Source: Desmonostoc muscorum LEGE 12446
GTDB taxonomy: Bacteria; Cyanobacteriota; Cyanobacteriia; Cyanobacteriales; Nostocaceae
DNA length: 64,000 bases
NCBI RefSeq assembly: GCF_015207005.2
Contig: NZ_JADEXS020000001.1
Span: forward strand, 5,280,001 to 5,344,000
Direction: 5' to 3'
Shown here: positions 43,549 to 52,149 of the stretch, in pieces
Layout of the letters: each line of letters opens with the position of its first letter
Numbering within the stretch: the stretch's first letter is position 1
Notes under the pieces: model-generated
What the model was told of the DNA's origin: nothing
The model's database searches: none
Seen by the model: the letters and a program-made list of their open reading frames with translations, nothing else
Translations under genes and position numbers: made by a program

Positions 43549-45445
43549 AATATTTCTGAAAGCGATCGCCAAGTTTTTCCACTGTCAAATCCTGAGTCCA
43601 ATATTCTACTAAAGCGTGACCAAATGCCCAAGCATTTTGCTCAGGTGAAGCGGAATTTTCTAACAGCAACGGCCACAAAGCTAGCAACTCAAATTTTAGC
43701 GGGTTAGGGTTACCTGTATTCAAAAGTGAGAAAAGGTCATAGGCCATTTGGAGTTTGCCAATTACAATTGGTAACTGTTCCACGGGAATTTGTTCTGCTA
43801 ACAAATAAGCCAAGGTTGGAGATCCAGTTGATAGGGTAGAAATAAACTGAAGAACCGGACTTTTGAGCAGTGATGCTAATCCCTTGGTTGTTGCCATTTG
43901 GAAAGTGTACTGATCGATGATTTTCGCAGTAGCAACGGTGCGGGCTTCTAGGTTACGCAAAAACCGGGCGAGACGGAGTTGTTTTGCAGGGGCGATCGCA
44001 TTTATTAATCCCAAGGATAGCGCCTCTACTCCCCAAGCAACTCGATTTGTTTTACTGTCGGCTGTCACCACTGGTAAAACTAGATTGCAAAAGTCATCCA
44101 GCAGTTTAGCGCGATATTCAGTAGCTTCACGAATGGCAATTTCCTTGGGACGATCGCCCCATTCCCAATCATAAGGCGGTTGCCATTCCCGAATCGGACG
44201 CAGACGATCTACTTGGGTGACAATTGCGATCGCCGGTAAATCTGCAATTTCCGCTTTGATGTCTTGGAGAAAGTCTACATCCATTTGCAGGGCAGGATCG
44301 AGGGCTGGAGTAGCTAACAGCAATAAATCTGCATTGATAGCATAATCAAGCACTAAATTTCGTAAGTCTGTACGGTTGACTTGTTCATAACCTGGTGTGT
44401 CCCAAAGTGTCAGACTTTCCCCGGTTTGAGACTGCCATTGGTAATTTTGAATGCGATCGGTGCTGGGCAAAACATCAACGGCTGCGAGATCCTGTTGAAA
44501 TAGCGTGTTAATCAAGCTGCTTTTTCCCGAACCCGTGCGCCCCACCAGCAGAATATTCACGGGTTTTTGTTCAACCGCTTCGGCTGGTTGGGCTTGACTC
44601 AGTATTTCTTTGAGTGTTTGAGTTTTTGCCTTGGGTAGGGCTGGCGTAGTTGGAGATACTGAAATCGGTAATGCTTTACCTCCGTAGAGAGCGATCGCTT
44701 GCTTACATAAATTCCTCAGGGCAACTTCCCGGAATAATTGACTCAAATTGACCAATAATTGCTCAGTTGCGCGGTTACTGGAACCCTGGCTAACTTGTTT
44801 TGCCACCGCTGCCACCGGATTTAATAGCCACTGTGCCCAGTTCCAAGCTTTCCAGAATTTTCGAGCTGATGGTTCCAACTTCCGGTAAACTTCGTAGGCT
44901 TGGTATGCTTGCCCAACCGTTACCTGATTCAGCACAGGAGATAACTTTTGCATCCACAAATCCACATCATCCACCGTTCCACGAATCAGCCCGTAAGCTT
45001 GGGGTACGTAAATATTTAGCAGGGGATATTGAACTTGAGGATTGTAAATATGAGCGATCGCTACAACTAAATCCTGACATCGCGTCCAAAAAGTTTGCCA
45101 ATCTTCCCAAAGCGGGCGATCGCTTTGTGCAGCTTGCAGAATGTCTTGCAGGGCGACTTCTGCAAGCTTTGTGGCGTCACTTCCCACTGGTACTACATTA
45201 TTTTCTGCCGCCGATTCTAATTCTTGTTGGACTTCCGCCAATACAGCTTCTACCTGTTGTAAGGCGGGTTGAGTCCATTTTACTAACAGCCAACGCCAGC
45301 CAACGAATAAAACAGTGAACACAGCCCAAATCCAATTAATGCCCCACGCATGGATTTGCAAACCAGCGGATACCAGTAAGAAAATAATAATGAAAGCGAT
45401 CGGCATCGCCAACACAACCCATTGCCACAGCTTTAATCGCACCAT
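43529..45445 (-). CDS. Membrane-anchored Era-like GTPase
   Basis: A 638-residue protein. Two hydrophobic helices at the N-terminus (WVVLAMPIAFIIIFLLVSAG and INWIWAVFTVLFVGWRWLLV) are followed by a helical region (about 60-290) and a GTPase domain: G1 LVGRTGSGKSSLIN, G3 LWDTPGYEQV, G4-like IVTQVDRLR (TQxD in place of NKxD). A C-terminal helical region (about 450-638) ends at QQISS. It resembles the YcjF/DUF697-associated cyanobacterial GTPases thought to act at membranes. The final codons lie in an IS-end repeat, so the C-terminus may be altered. Confidence 0.88.
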   Translation of the reverse strand: MVRLKLWQWVVLAMPIAFIIIFLLVSAGLQIHAWGINWIWAVFTVLFVGWRWLLVKWTQPALQQVEAVLAEVQQELESAAENNVVPVGSDATKLAEVALQDILQAAQSDRPLWEDWQTFWTRCQDLVVAIAHIYNPQVQYPLLNIYVPQAYGLIRGTVDDVDLWMQKLSPVLNQVTVGQAYQAYEVYRKLEPSARKFWKAWNWAQWLLNPVAAVAKQVSQGSSNRATEQLLVNLSQLFREVALRNLCKQAIALYGGKALPISVSPTTPALPKAKTQTLKEILSQAQPAEAVEQKPVNILLVGRTGSGKSSLINTLFQQDLAAVDVLPSTDRIQNYQWQSQTGESLTLWDTPGYEQVNRTDLRNLVLDYAINADLLLLATPALDPALQMDVDFLQDIKAEIADLPAIAIVTQVDRLRPIREWQPPYDWEWGDRPKEIAIREATEYRAKLLDDFCNLVLPVVTADSKTNRVAWGVEALSLGLINAIAPAKQLRLARFLRNLEARTVATAKIIDQYTFQMATTKGLASLLKSPVLQFISTLSTGSPTLAYLLAEQIPVEQLPIVIGKLQMAYDLFSLLNTGNPNPLKFELLALWPLLLENSASPEQNAWAFGHALVEYWTQDLTVEKLGDRFQKYLQQISS

Positions 45446-45600
45446 TGCCCCATACCTTTTGAGTTTTGGTAAAAATCACCCCTGTAAAAAGTTTATCGTT
45501 TTCAATTTGGGCAGGATAAAGCGATCGCTTTATGGGCTGATGTTGCTCAAGCCTGAAAGAAAGTTCTCAAAAACTTGACTTTCAGCAAATTAGTACACTC

Positions 45601-45629
45601 GTAGGGGCACGGCAGTGCCGTGCCCCTAC
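45601..45629. repeat. GTAGGGGC palindrome, copy 2
   Basis: A 29-base hairpin with arm GTAGGGGCACGGCA, between the divergent ends of the GTPase promoter region and the cysC terminator. Confidence 0.8.
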
Positions 45630-45731
45630 ACCTCGTGATATTATCTTGTACCGCATCTGAATGGGAACCAATATAAGTCTCTCCAATAACAATTTGAAGG
45701 GGAACTAATGAAAACATATTTTTATTAATTT

Positions 45732-45753
45732 AAAACCCGTCTAGGCGGGTTTT
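45732..45753. terminator. Terminator-like hairpin AAAACCCG/CGGGTTTT
   Basis: Stem AAAACCCG (45732-45739) pairs with CGGGTTTT, loop TCTAGG, followed by GTTTGTG on the + strand. On the minus strand it lies 77 bp after the cysC stop and is flanked by A-rich DNA that reads as U-rich, so it can serve as the cysC terminator. Confidence 0.55.
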
Positions 45754-45787
45754 GTTTGTGTAGACGCGGTTTCTAACCGCCCTTTCA

Positions 45788-45820
45788 CTTCTGAATTCTG
45801 AATTCTGACTCCTGAATTCT
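45788..45820. repeat. STRR-like CTGAATT repeats
   Basis: Four copies of CTGAATT, one changed to CTGACTC, lie directly after the cysC stop. Related units occur at 25790-25845 and 51190-51221. Confidence 0.8.
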
Positions 45821-45829
45821 CCTAATTGG

Positions 45830-46366
45830 TTATATTTGTCCCCGTTCACGGAGATAATTTAAAACTTTTTCTAGACATTCATTTACAGTTTCTTTGTGAG
45901 TTTTGAGAGTTATATCTGGGTTTAAAGGCGGTTCATAGGGAGAAGAAATTCCAGTAAATTCCGGAATTTCTCCAGCTAAAGCTTTTTTATACAAACCTTT
46001 GACATCCCTTGTGATACAAACTTCCAAAGGAGTATCAATAAAAATTTCGATAAAATTGGGTATTTGAAGTTTGAGTTGTTCGCGGGAATCTCGATTAGGA
46101 GAAATTAAAGCCACAACGGTATTGATGCCATGTTTATTTAAAAGTCCACAAACAAAGCCAACTCTAGCAACATTGGTATTTCTATCCTCACGAGAAAAAC
46201 CTAACCCTTTAGAAAGATTAGTGCGGATGACATCACCATCTAAATATTCACACGGAAGTGATAATTGCTCTAATGCTTGAGTTATTTCTATTCCTAGAGT
46301 TGACTTTCCTGCGCCGGATAATCCAGTTAACCAACAAGTGAAACCTGGTGATTTCAAGTCTTTCAT
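45830..46366 (-). CDS. cysC: Adenylyl-sulfate (APS) kinase
   Basis: A 178-residue enzyme that phosphorylates adenosine 5'-phosphosulfate to PAPS in sulfate assimilation. P-loop LTGLSGAGKST (about 13-23), EYLDGDVIRTNLSKGLGFSR (APS-binding DGD and the family F-SR-DR), VALISPNRDSRE (active-site Ser region), FIDTPLEVCITRDVKGLYKKA and YEPPLNPDI. The length is that of a stand-alone bacterial CysC. A repeat-rich gap on each side suggests a monocistronic unit. Confidence 0.96.
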   Translation of the reverse strand: MKDLKSPGFTCWLTGLSGAGKSTLGIEITQALEQLSLPCEYLDGDVIRTNLSKGLGFSREDRNTNVARVGFVCGLLNKHGINTVVALISPNRDSREQLKLQIPNFIEIFIDTPLEVCITRDVKGLYKKALAGEIPEFTGISSPYEPPLNPDITLKTHKETVNECLEKVLNYLRERGQI

Positions 46367-46440
46367 TTTTGTAAAATATATTCTTATTTACAATCTGAAT
46401 ATTCAATTTAATTTAACATGCGATCGCCATACCCTTGATT

Positions 46441-46470
46441 TACAGCATATTTCAAGTTATGAAGTACACT
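46441..46470. repeat. IS630-like terminal sequence, solo copy B
   Basis: TACAGCATATTTCAAGTTAT plus GAAGTACACT is the inverted form of copy A at 43518-43548. No transposase is adjacent. Confidence 0.6.
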
Positions 46471-46596
46471 ATCTAGGTCTGGTAGCTAGGCACAGAGCCG
46501 ATTCTGACTCCTGAATTTTGCTGTTAAAATAATCTGGTTCATTTTTCGGAAAATCGCTGTAAAATGTGCTATTACAAAAATCTATTAGTTAAAAGA

Positions 46597-47550
46597 ATGA
46601 ACGTTGATTTGAGTAATCGCTACGAGCAAAATATTTTGATTCAAGCCATACATACTGCTGTTAAAGGCAGAGCAAGATATAAAGTAAGTGGACTGAAGCA
46701 TTCCCAAAGTCTCGAAAACTACATAAAAACCAGATTATCACAGGAAAAAACAATCGCCGAATTTCAAGTGAATCATTTGACAGGAAATGTTCTGGTGATT
46801 TTTCATCAAGATTTCAGTCCAAATGCGATCGCCTTAATTCTCCAAAATATTGTCTTAGATTATACAAAGTTCTTCAAAAAACTACTTATCAATAAAATTG
46901 ATACCAACGAAAAGGCTAAAACTTTACCTATATATACAGTAAACAATCAGCTTATTCAGTTATCTGGGGCTATTTTTTCCCTAGCATTTTGTAGTGCATT
47001 GCTACACAGATATGGCCTCGATCGCAGTATTTTGCTAGCAATACAAAAGCTGCATACTCCACTACTAGATCAGCTAATGCTGAGTATAACTTTTTTTGGT
47101 GAACCACTGGTTTTACTATTAATTAGTTTAGGAGTAGAAATTAATTGGTTATATAATAATCGTCGCTGGCAAGCAACTACTTTGGGTATAGCTACTAGTA
47201 GTGCAATGGTTATAATTTATGTGCTGAAAATACTTTTTGGTAGGCCGCGTCCAGCACTGTGGAAGTGGATTATTAATGTAGGTCACCCTAGCTTTCCCAG
47301 TGGTCACGCCATGCTGTCTTTAGTAGTTTACGGTCTCATAGCCTATATTTTTGCAAAGCAATTTCCTCAATGGCAAAAACCAATTTTCAGCTTGACTACT
47401 ATCTTAATTATTGCCATCGGTTTTAGTCGGCTTTATCTAGGCGTTCACTGGCCTACTGATGTCTTCGTTGGCTATGCTGTAGGTTTATTATGTTTAGTTG
47501 CCTGCATTCTTACTCTCGAACTAGAGCAAAAATATCGTGCTTATCAGTAA
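46597..47550 (+). CDS. PAP2-family phosphatase with N-terminal HMA-like domain
   Basis: About 317 residues. Residues 10-90 resemble a heavy-metal-associated-like (ferredoxin-like) domain without the CxxC metal site (KGRARYKVSGLKHSQSLENY, EFQVNHLTGNVLVIF). The membrane part has five to six helices and the PAP2 signature: KILFGRPRP, SFPSGHAM and SRLYLGVHWPTD, the catalytic His/Arg/Asp set. Such enzymes dephosphorylate lipid phosphates such as undecaprenyl pyrophosphate or phosphatidate. The HMA-like plus PAP2 fusion is uncommon. The start at ATG 46597 is preferred over 46564 because the conserved part begins shortly after. Confidence 0.88.
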   Translation: MNVDLSNRYEQNILIQAIHTAVKGRARYKVSGLKHSQSLENYIKTRLSQEKTIAEFQVNHLTGNVLVIFHQDFSPNAIALILQNIVLDYTKFFKKLLINKIDTNEKAKTLPIYTVNNQLIQLSGAIFSLAFCSALLHRYGLDRSILLAIQKLHTPLLDQLMLSITFFGEPLVLLLISLGVEINWLYNNRRWQATTLGIATSSAMVIIYVLKILFGRPRPALWKWIINVGHPSFPSGHAMLSLVVYGLIAYIFAKQFPQWQKPIFSLTTILIIAIGFSRLYLGVHWPTDVFVGYAVGLLCLVACILTLELEQKYRAYQ

Positions 47551-47882
47551 ATTGTTTGCCGATGAATTCAGCGCGATCGCTAATGATTTACTAATAAAGT
47601 CAAAAGCTAATATTCAATTTATTTTTCTTTTGCCCGACTCAGTGAATACCCTGTTTTTGTGTGTATATTTTAATATAAGCTTAACATTATGTTTATAATT
47701 CCTGCATTTAAATTAGCTAAACTTCACATTTTAGAGTAAAATTTATTTCTTCACCCTTAATCAAGGAATATCGCATTTGTCTTCATTATTTCTTAAATGC
47801 AATTTCATTGATTATACCATTGTAGTAACAGCATAAAAAACTGATATTAGAAAAGTACTAGCAAAACATAGTTTCTTGAATC

Positions 47883-48047
47883 ATGAATAAAAAATGGGCT
47901 GTTAAACGATTTACAATCAATCTGGCATCAGAAGAGGCACAGAAGCTTGAGCAATACTGCTCAACTACAGGTAGACCGGCAACCGACGTAATTCGGGAGT
48001 TAATTCGCTCTCTTTCTACTAATGAGGAAAAAGTTTCTCAAAAATAG
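47883..48047 (+). CDS. Small ribbon-helix-helix (CopG-like) protein, 54 residues
   Basis: ATG 47883 to TAG 48047. The sequence shows the RHH pattern: a short strand (KRFTINLASEEAQKLEQYC), a turn with TGRPATDVIRELIRSL forming helix two, and a polar tail. Cyanobacterial proteins of this type begin with KKW-V-R-TINL and are probably DNA-binding repressors or orphan antitoxins. No toxin gene is adjacent. A strong hairpin with a T-run 66 bp downstream could terminate it. Confidence 0.75.
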   Translation: MNKKWAVKRFTINLASEEAQKLEQYCSTTGRPATDVIRELIRSLSTNEEKVSQK

Positions 48048-48112
48048 AGGGTGTCTGTTGACATAGGCAAAAGGAAATAGCCAATAGGTAAAATTAATTG
48101 CAAAATTTAAAG

Positions 48113-48139
48113 CCTCTCCCCTTCTAGGGGAGAGGTTTT
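48113..48139 (+). terminator. Rho-independent-type terminator
   Basis: Perfect 9-bp stem CCTCTCCCC / GGGGAGAGG with loop TTCTA, followed by TTTT. It lies downstream of the small RHH gene. Confidence 0.7.
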
Positions 48140-48481
48140 ACACATACTAGATTACGACAGATAGATTCATACAAGCCAGATACACAAAGCAATTCTCAAT
48201 CCAAAATCCAAAATCTAAAATCCAAAATGGTTTAGCTCTCCCTACTCTTTCAAGGGCAGGTTTTCCTCAATTCAGTCCCAAAACCTGATTTTTGCGTTCA
48301 AAATTTTTCCCCCCATCCTCGCGTCCCCCTGTCAGTCCTACTTAATAAATCTTCAATTGAACCTGATATTAGAGGGGGATCGCACGATTTTTTGCAGCGA
48401 TGCCAAACCTGGATACGAGTGGCCAGTGAATAGTATTGCTTGAATTTTGACATGAAAGGCGATCGCTACAAGGTCTATCCA
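48140..48481. other. Intergenic region with AATCCAAA microrepeats
   Basis: 48198-48230 holds AATCCAAAATCCAAAATCTA and similar 8-bp units. The remainder contains no recognisable gene. Confidence 0.55.
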
Positions 48482-48856
48482 TCAGATACTAGGCAAGTCT
48501 CCTTCAGGTAAAATATTATCTATACTGAGTACCCACGGTATACCTTTGTCAACTGGAGAACTGACAGTAATTCTAGCTCTATTGGTAAACTGTTTTAACT
48601 TCTCAGCAAAATGGGGAACAGTTTTCATGATGTTGCGATAACTTTCCATATCGTGACAAATCATAATTAATGTCAGAATGCCAAAATTGATTTGAAAATA
48701 CCAATGGCAACTAGATAACAAAACGCGTGTCATATTGTCGCACGCCAAGAAAAAGCTTTTTTTAGTTGCTTCTTCTAGTTGCCTGAAGAGTATTTCACTC
48801 ACTCTTCTTGTTTGATCTGAAGGCAAATCATCTGGAGGTAGACAAGATTTATTCAT
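48482..48856 (-). CDS. Hypothetical protein, 124 residues
   Basis: Not recognised. A helical N-terminal half (ILFRQLEEATKKSFFLACDN) leads to LSSCHWYFQINFGILTLIMI and a helix ESYRNIMKTVPHFAEKLKQF; the C-terminus is beta-rich (RITVSSPVDKGIPWVLSID). It lies 79 bp downstream of another small unknown gene on the same strand, so they may be cotranscribed. There is no signal peptide. Confidence 0.55.
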   Translation of the reverse strand: MNKSCLPPDDLPSDQTRRVSEILFRQLEEATKKSFFLACDNMTRVLLSSCHWYFQINFGILTLIMICHDMESYRNIMKTVPHFAEKLKQFTNRARITVSSPVDKGIPWVLSIDNILPEGDLPSI

Positions 48857-48935
48857 AGAAATTTAGCCAGTGGCAAAGTACAACAATGATTTTTTGCACA
48901 AATATTGCAAAAAAAATCAGTCTTCATAGTTAGCA

Positions 48936-49313
48936 TTATTGTTCTTGAGCGATCAGCCAGAGTAAGTCTAACCACAAGCGCGGATAAGTTTCTTTCAGAT
49001 TTGACAGGGGATCGCGCATTAAGTTGTTAGCATTCAAACAAACAACCTCAACTAAACCAACGTATTCTGCTACCTCTCGAAGTAGGTTTTTCTCAGCTAC
49101 TAATGCATTCATGATTCTGTCAGGACAATAAATCGCAATGTATTTTGCATGACGCATACACGTTCTGATATTCACTCTTGTTAAATAAGGTTTAGGATTA
49201 ATCACCTTTACATAGCACTGACGTAGCAATTCCCAGACTCGTGGATGAGCGTGTTCAATAATTACCCTAAATTGTTGGGCTAAGTCTTCTTCGGTAATCA
49301 TTATTCTCTCCAT
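48936..49313 (-). CDS. Hypothetical helical protein, 125 residues
   Basis: Not recognised. Mostly helical: EDLAQQFRVIIEHAHPRVWE, RTCMRHAKYIAIYCPDRIMN, KNLLREVAEYVGLVEVVCL and a Trp-rich end (LWLDLLWLIAQEQ). The start could be ATG 49313 or the in-frame ATG 49301. A 10-bp inverted repeat with a 20-bp spacer lies 35 bp upstream and could be its operator. Confidence 0.55.
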   Translation of the reverse strand: MERIMITEEDLAQQFRVIIEHAHPRVWELLRQCYVKVINPKPYLTRVNIRTCMRHAKYIAIYCPDRIMNALVAEKNLLREVAEYVGLVEVVCLNANNLMRDPLSNLKETYPRLWLDLLWLIAQEQ

Positions 49314-49347
49314 TGCTGTAAAGCAAACAACTATAAATTGCCTCTCA

Positions 49348-49387
49348 TCTATTGCACGTTTTGGTAAATAGCGGATTGTGCAATAGA
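49348..49387. promoter_or_regulatory. Inverted repeat TCTATTGCAC / GTGCAATAGA
   Basis: Perfect 10-bp arms (49348-49357 and 49378-49387) flank a 20-bp spacer, 35 bp upstream of the 125-residue gene. The spacer contains TTTTGGTAAA, a half-site seen again at 49610-49632. Confidence 0.45.
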
Positions 49388-49609
49388 TATTTGCATATTT
49401 CTTTAAGTGAAAACGGTAATTTTTAGTGAGGTAAAATTTACCCCAAAGAGCAAAATTGGTTGGTGGTATATTCTTTACGGCTGATATATAGCTGTAGTCA
49501 GATAGGTTAAGACAGTGTTAATTGCAAGAGGGCACTCATCACTTTGCTATAACTCGCCTATCAAGCATCAAATCCTAAACCAATTTCTAAAACTGTATTC
49601 AGAGTTACT

Positions 49610-49632
49610 TTTTACCAATAAAATTGGTAAAA
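49610..49632. promoter_or_regulatory. Perfect inverted repeat TTTTACCAAT-AAA-ATTGGTAAAA
   Basis: The 10-bp arms have a 3-base centre. A shorter GGTAAA-A-TTTACC palindrome lies at 49430-49442. The shared GGTAAA/TTTACC half-site makes an operator for a dimeric regulator, perhaps the divergent XRE-type gene itself, a reasonable guess. Confidence 0.4.
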
Positions 49633-49783
49633 TCAGGATCTGAAATAAATCCTTTGTTGGCGACGGTTAGGGAGTTTTGAGTCATAATCGACAGCTAAAA
49701 AACTGCCTTCAGCAAAAAAAATTGCGCCTTGCAAGTAATTTTGCAAAATGTGTGATATTCTTTGAATATAGGGAATCAAAAGA

Positions 49784-49857
49784 GCGAAAGCACAGTTATA
49801 TCGTCCAAGAGGAATAATATGAACTCAAAGACCGTGCTTTCGCCTTGGCAGATTTAG
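49784..49857 (+). promoter_or_regulatory. Candidate leader: long-range hairpin plus 12-codon ORF
   Basis: GCGAAAGCAC (49784-49793) and GTGCTTTCGC (49834-49843) are exact complements. The ATG at 49819 follows a strong Shine-Dalgarno (AAGAGGAA) and encodes 12 residues (MNSKTVLSPWQI) ending at 49857. Its codons overlap the right arm. This could be a leader controlling the XRE gene 45 bp downstream. Confidence 0.35.
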
Positions 49858-49901
49858 TTAAATCCGCTACGGCTTTTTGAAACACAGACAAGCTCAAGCC
49901 A

Positions 49902-51035
49902 ATGAAGCAGGATAACGATCTCCGTAACAACTTGAAGTCAATTAGAACTCGCTTAGGCATGAGTCAACAAGATTTGGCAAACCTAGCTGGTGTTACCCGT
50001 CAAACTATAAGTGGTGTAGAGTCGGGACAATACGCTCCCTCAGTGGCCATCACACTCCGCCTAGCAAAATCACTTGGCTGTCAAGTAGAGGATCTATTCT
50101 GGTTAGAGCGGGATTTACCTGAAATTGAAGCAGTGCTTGCCAAACCTGTTCCTGGCGCTCAGCAGACGCGAGTCAGTCTGGCACGTGTGGGGGGACAATG
50201 GGTAGCTTATCCCTTAATTGGCAAGGATGCTTTTCGCCAAGATATGATTCCGGCTGATGGAGAGGGTGAGACTCGTACAGGTACTGATAAAGTTCGAGTC
50301 CGTCTTTTAGACGATAATTTGGACACACTCCACAACACTGTTGTGATTGCTGGCTGTGCGCCCGTGATTTCACTATGGGCGAGAGCTACCGAACGTTGGC
50401 ATCCCCAACTGCGAGTCCAATTTAACTTTGCCAACAGCATGTCTGCATTGCACAGTCTATGCCGAGGTGAAGCACACATCGCTGGAATGCACCTTTATGA
50501 TTCCCACACAGGTGAGTATAATACTCCCTTTGTTCGAGATGTTCTTGCAGGAAGGGAAGGAGTTTTGATTACCCTCGGTGTTTGGGAAGAAGGACTTTTA
50601 GTCAAACCTGGTAACCCGATGGGAATCAGAACAGTTAGTGATTTAGTGGAACGGGGAGCGACTATTGTTAACCGCGAAATAGGTGCTGGTACTCGTTTGC
50701 TTTTAGAACAAAAACTCGAAGAGCAACGAATACCGTTTGATGCTGTCCAAGGTTTTGACTATATTGTTCAAAGCCACCAAGATGTTGCTCAAGCAGTAGT
50801 ATTAGGAGTTGCGGATGCAGGTATCAGTACAGCATCTGTAGCTACTGCCTTTGGGCTGGGATTTGTCCCTCTGCATCAATCACGATATGACTTAGTGATT
50901 CTTAAGGAATATCTCGAAGAAGCACCAGTACAGCAGTTGCTGAGTACTTTGGGACACCGGATGGTTCACTCACAATTTGAAATTTTGGGTGGCTACGACA
51001 TCAGCAAAATCGGGGAAATTGTAGCAACCGTCTAG
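49902..51035 (+). CDS. One-component regulator: XRE HTH plus periplasmic-binding-like domain (PF12727)
   Basis: A 377-residue protein. An XRE helix-turn-helix (about 8-64, NLKSIRTRLGMSQQDLANLA, TRQTISGVESGQYAPS) is fused to a substrate-binding-protein-like domain (about 135-360): NTVVIAGCAPVISLWARATE, AGMHLYDSHTGEYNTPFV, RGATIVNREIGAGTRLLLEQ and DVAQAVVLGVADAG. The latter is the PF12727 type linked in many bacteria to molybdate or molybdopterin metabolism. It probably binds an oxyanion or cofactor-related ligand in the cytoplasm and regulates nearby genes. An FdhF/YdeP molybdoenzyme gene lies 1.6 kb downstream, on the opposite strand, which fits but does not prove that link. Confidence 0.9.
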   Translation: MKQDNDLRNNLKSIRTRLGMSQQDLANLAGVTRQTISGVESGQYAPSVAITLRLAKSLGCQVEDLFWLERDLPEIEAVLAKPVPGAQQTRVSLARVGGQWVAYPLIGKDAFRQDMIPADGEGETRTGTDKVRVRLLDDNLDTLHNTVVIAGCAPVISLWARATERWHPQLRVQFNFANSMSALHSLCRGEAHIAGMHLYDSHTGEYNTPFVRDVLAGREGVLITLGVWEEGLLVKPGNPMGIRTVSDLVERGATIVNREIGAGTRLLLEQKLEEQRIPFDAVQGFDYIVQSHQDVAQAVVLGVADAGISTASVATAFGLGFVPLHQSRYDLVILKEYLEEAPVQQLLSTLGHRMVHSQFEILGGYDISKIGEIVATV

Positions 51036-51118
51036 AGTAGATTGCAATTAGGGTTGGTTGGTGGTTTAGGGAAAAATTCTGCGTAAATTTGAATTCCTGT
51101 TGCAATCACTCCTTGAGA

Positions 51119-51221
51119 ATTTTGGATTTTGGATTTTAGATTTTGGATTGGAAATTGCCTCTATTTCCAAAGAAATTATCTGATAGAGCAGAATTCAGAA
51201 TTCAGAATTCAGAATTCAGAA
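51119..51221. repeat. Microrepeats GGATTTT and GAATTCA
   Basis: 51122-51150 holds TTTTGGATTTTAGATTTTGG, and 51190-51221 holds four perfect GAATTCA heptamers. Both types occur elsewhere in the window (30730, 45788, 48198). Confidence 0.85.
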
Positions 51222-51258
51222 GTAAAACGGCCTTTACCGCAGGCTTTGAGACTTAGTT

Positions 51259-51289
51259 GTGTACTTCACTTTCCTTGAAATCCGCTGTA
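51259..51289. repeat. IS630-like terminal sequence, solo copy C
   Basis: GTGTACTTCACTTTCCTTGA plus AATCCGCTGTA matches copy A in most positions. It lies 0.5 kb upstream of the transposase fragment but in the same, not inverted, orientation as copy D. Confidence 0.6.
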
Positions 51290-51784
51290 TCATGTCCCGC
51301 TAATCAGAAGTGAATTGAAATCTCTTCGCGTCCCCTTGTTTCCCCTTCAGTCTAAGCAATAAGTTTTCAACCAGATTTGATATGACTGAGAGTCTGGTAA
51401 TACTTCCAATATTCCTAGAGCAGGATTTCACAAGAAGCATATCTGCTTCTATACATTGGCAGCAATGTAGTGGAAGTAACAAAGGTACGGTGAACCATCA
51501 CCTCAAACCGTACATTTGATGCAGTTTTGTCATTAATCAGGACAAATGACAACCAGAAATGCGATCGCTATTCCTCTGTATTCAATACTAAATCGTTTTG
51601 TTGTAGAGCTTGGTGGGCGTTGGCGTAGCCTCTCGCAGAGAAGCCCGCCGTAGGAATCGCCTCCAGCGACTGCTCACAACTGTAACTCTACAGTGTGAAC
51701 ACAAAACCCAATCAAAAGACCCACCAAACAAACAATTGCAGGAAAAATCAATGATTCACCCAGTGAATCAAATGGTCACAGCCA
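51290..51784. other. Gap with repeat fragments before the transposase remnant
   Basis: A GGTACGGT...AACCGTAC inverted repeat lies at about 51484-51515 and a GCGTAGCCTCTCGCAGAGAA Nostoc repeat near 51620-51645. No intact gene is seen. Confidence 0.5.
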
Positions 51785-52132
51785 ATGAATGGCTCAATGG
51801 ATGGAAATGCATTTGAAGTATTTATCCAAAAATGTTTGCTTCCTCAATTATGGGTAGGTGCCGTAGTTGTTATGGATAATGTGCCATCTCACAAAGTAGC
51901 TTCGATTGAACCATTGATTCAATCAAAGGGTGCTAGTGTTCTCAATATGTCGCCGTATTCTCCTGATTTTAATCCGATTGAACTTTGGTGGTCGCAACTT
52001 AAATCTTTTTTACGTCAATTCTCTCCAACCACAACAAAAATGCTTGATATTCTGATTGCAACGGCTCTTGATTTGATTAATCCTAAACATCTAAAAAACT
52101 GGTTTACAGACTGTTGCTACTGTACTTCATGA
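51785..52132 (+). pseudogene. IS630-family transposase, C-terminal fragment
   Basis: 115 codons cover only the second half of a DDE_3 transposase: GNAFEVFIQKCLLPQLW, the second catalytic Asp in VVVMDNVPSHK, NMSPYSPDFNPIELWWSQLK with the catalytic Glu, and a helical end. The N-terminal HTH and first Asp are missing; the DNA upstream shows none. The 3' end runs into the terminal sequence at 52119-52149. Confidence 0.88.
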
Positions 52133-52149
52133 ACCTGCAATCTGCTGTA
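52119..52149. repeat. IS630-like terminal sequence, copy D at the transposase end
   Basis: CTGTACTTCATGAACCTGCA plus ATCTGCTGTA overlaps the last codons of the transposase fragment. It is the probable right terminal repeat and the reference for copies A to C. Confidence 0.65.
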
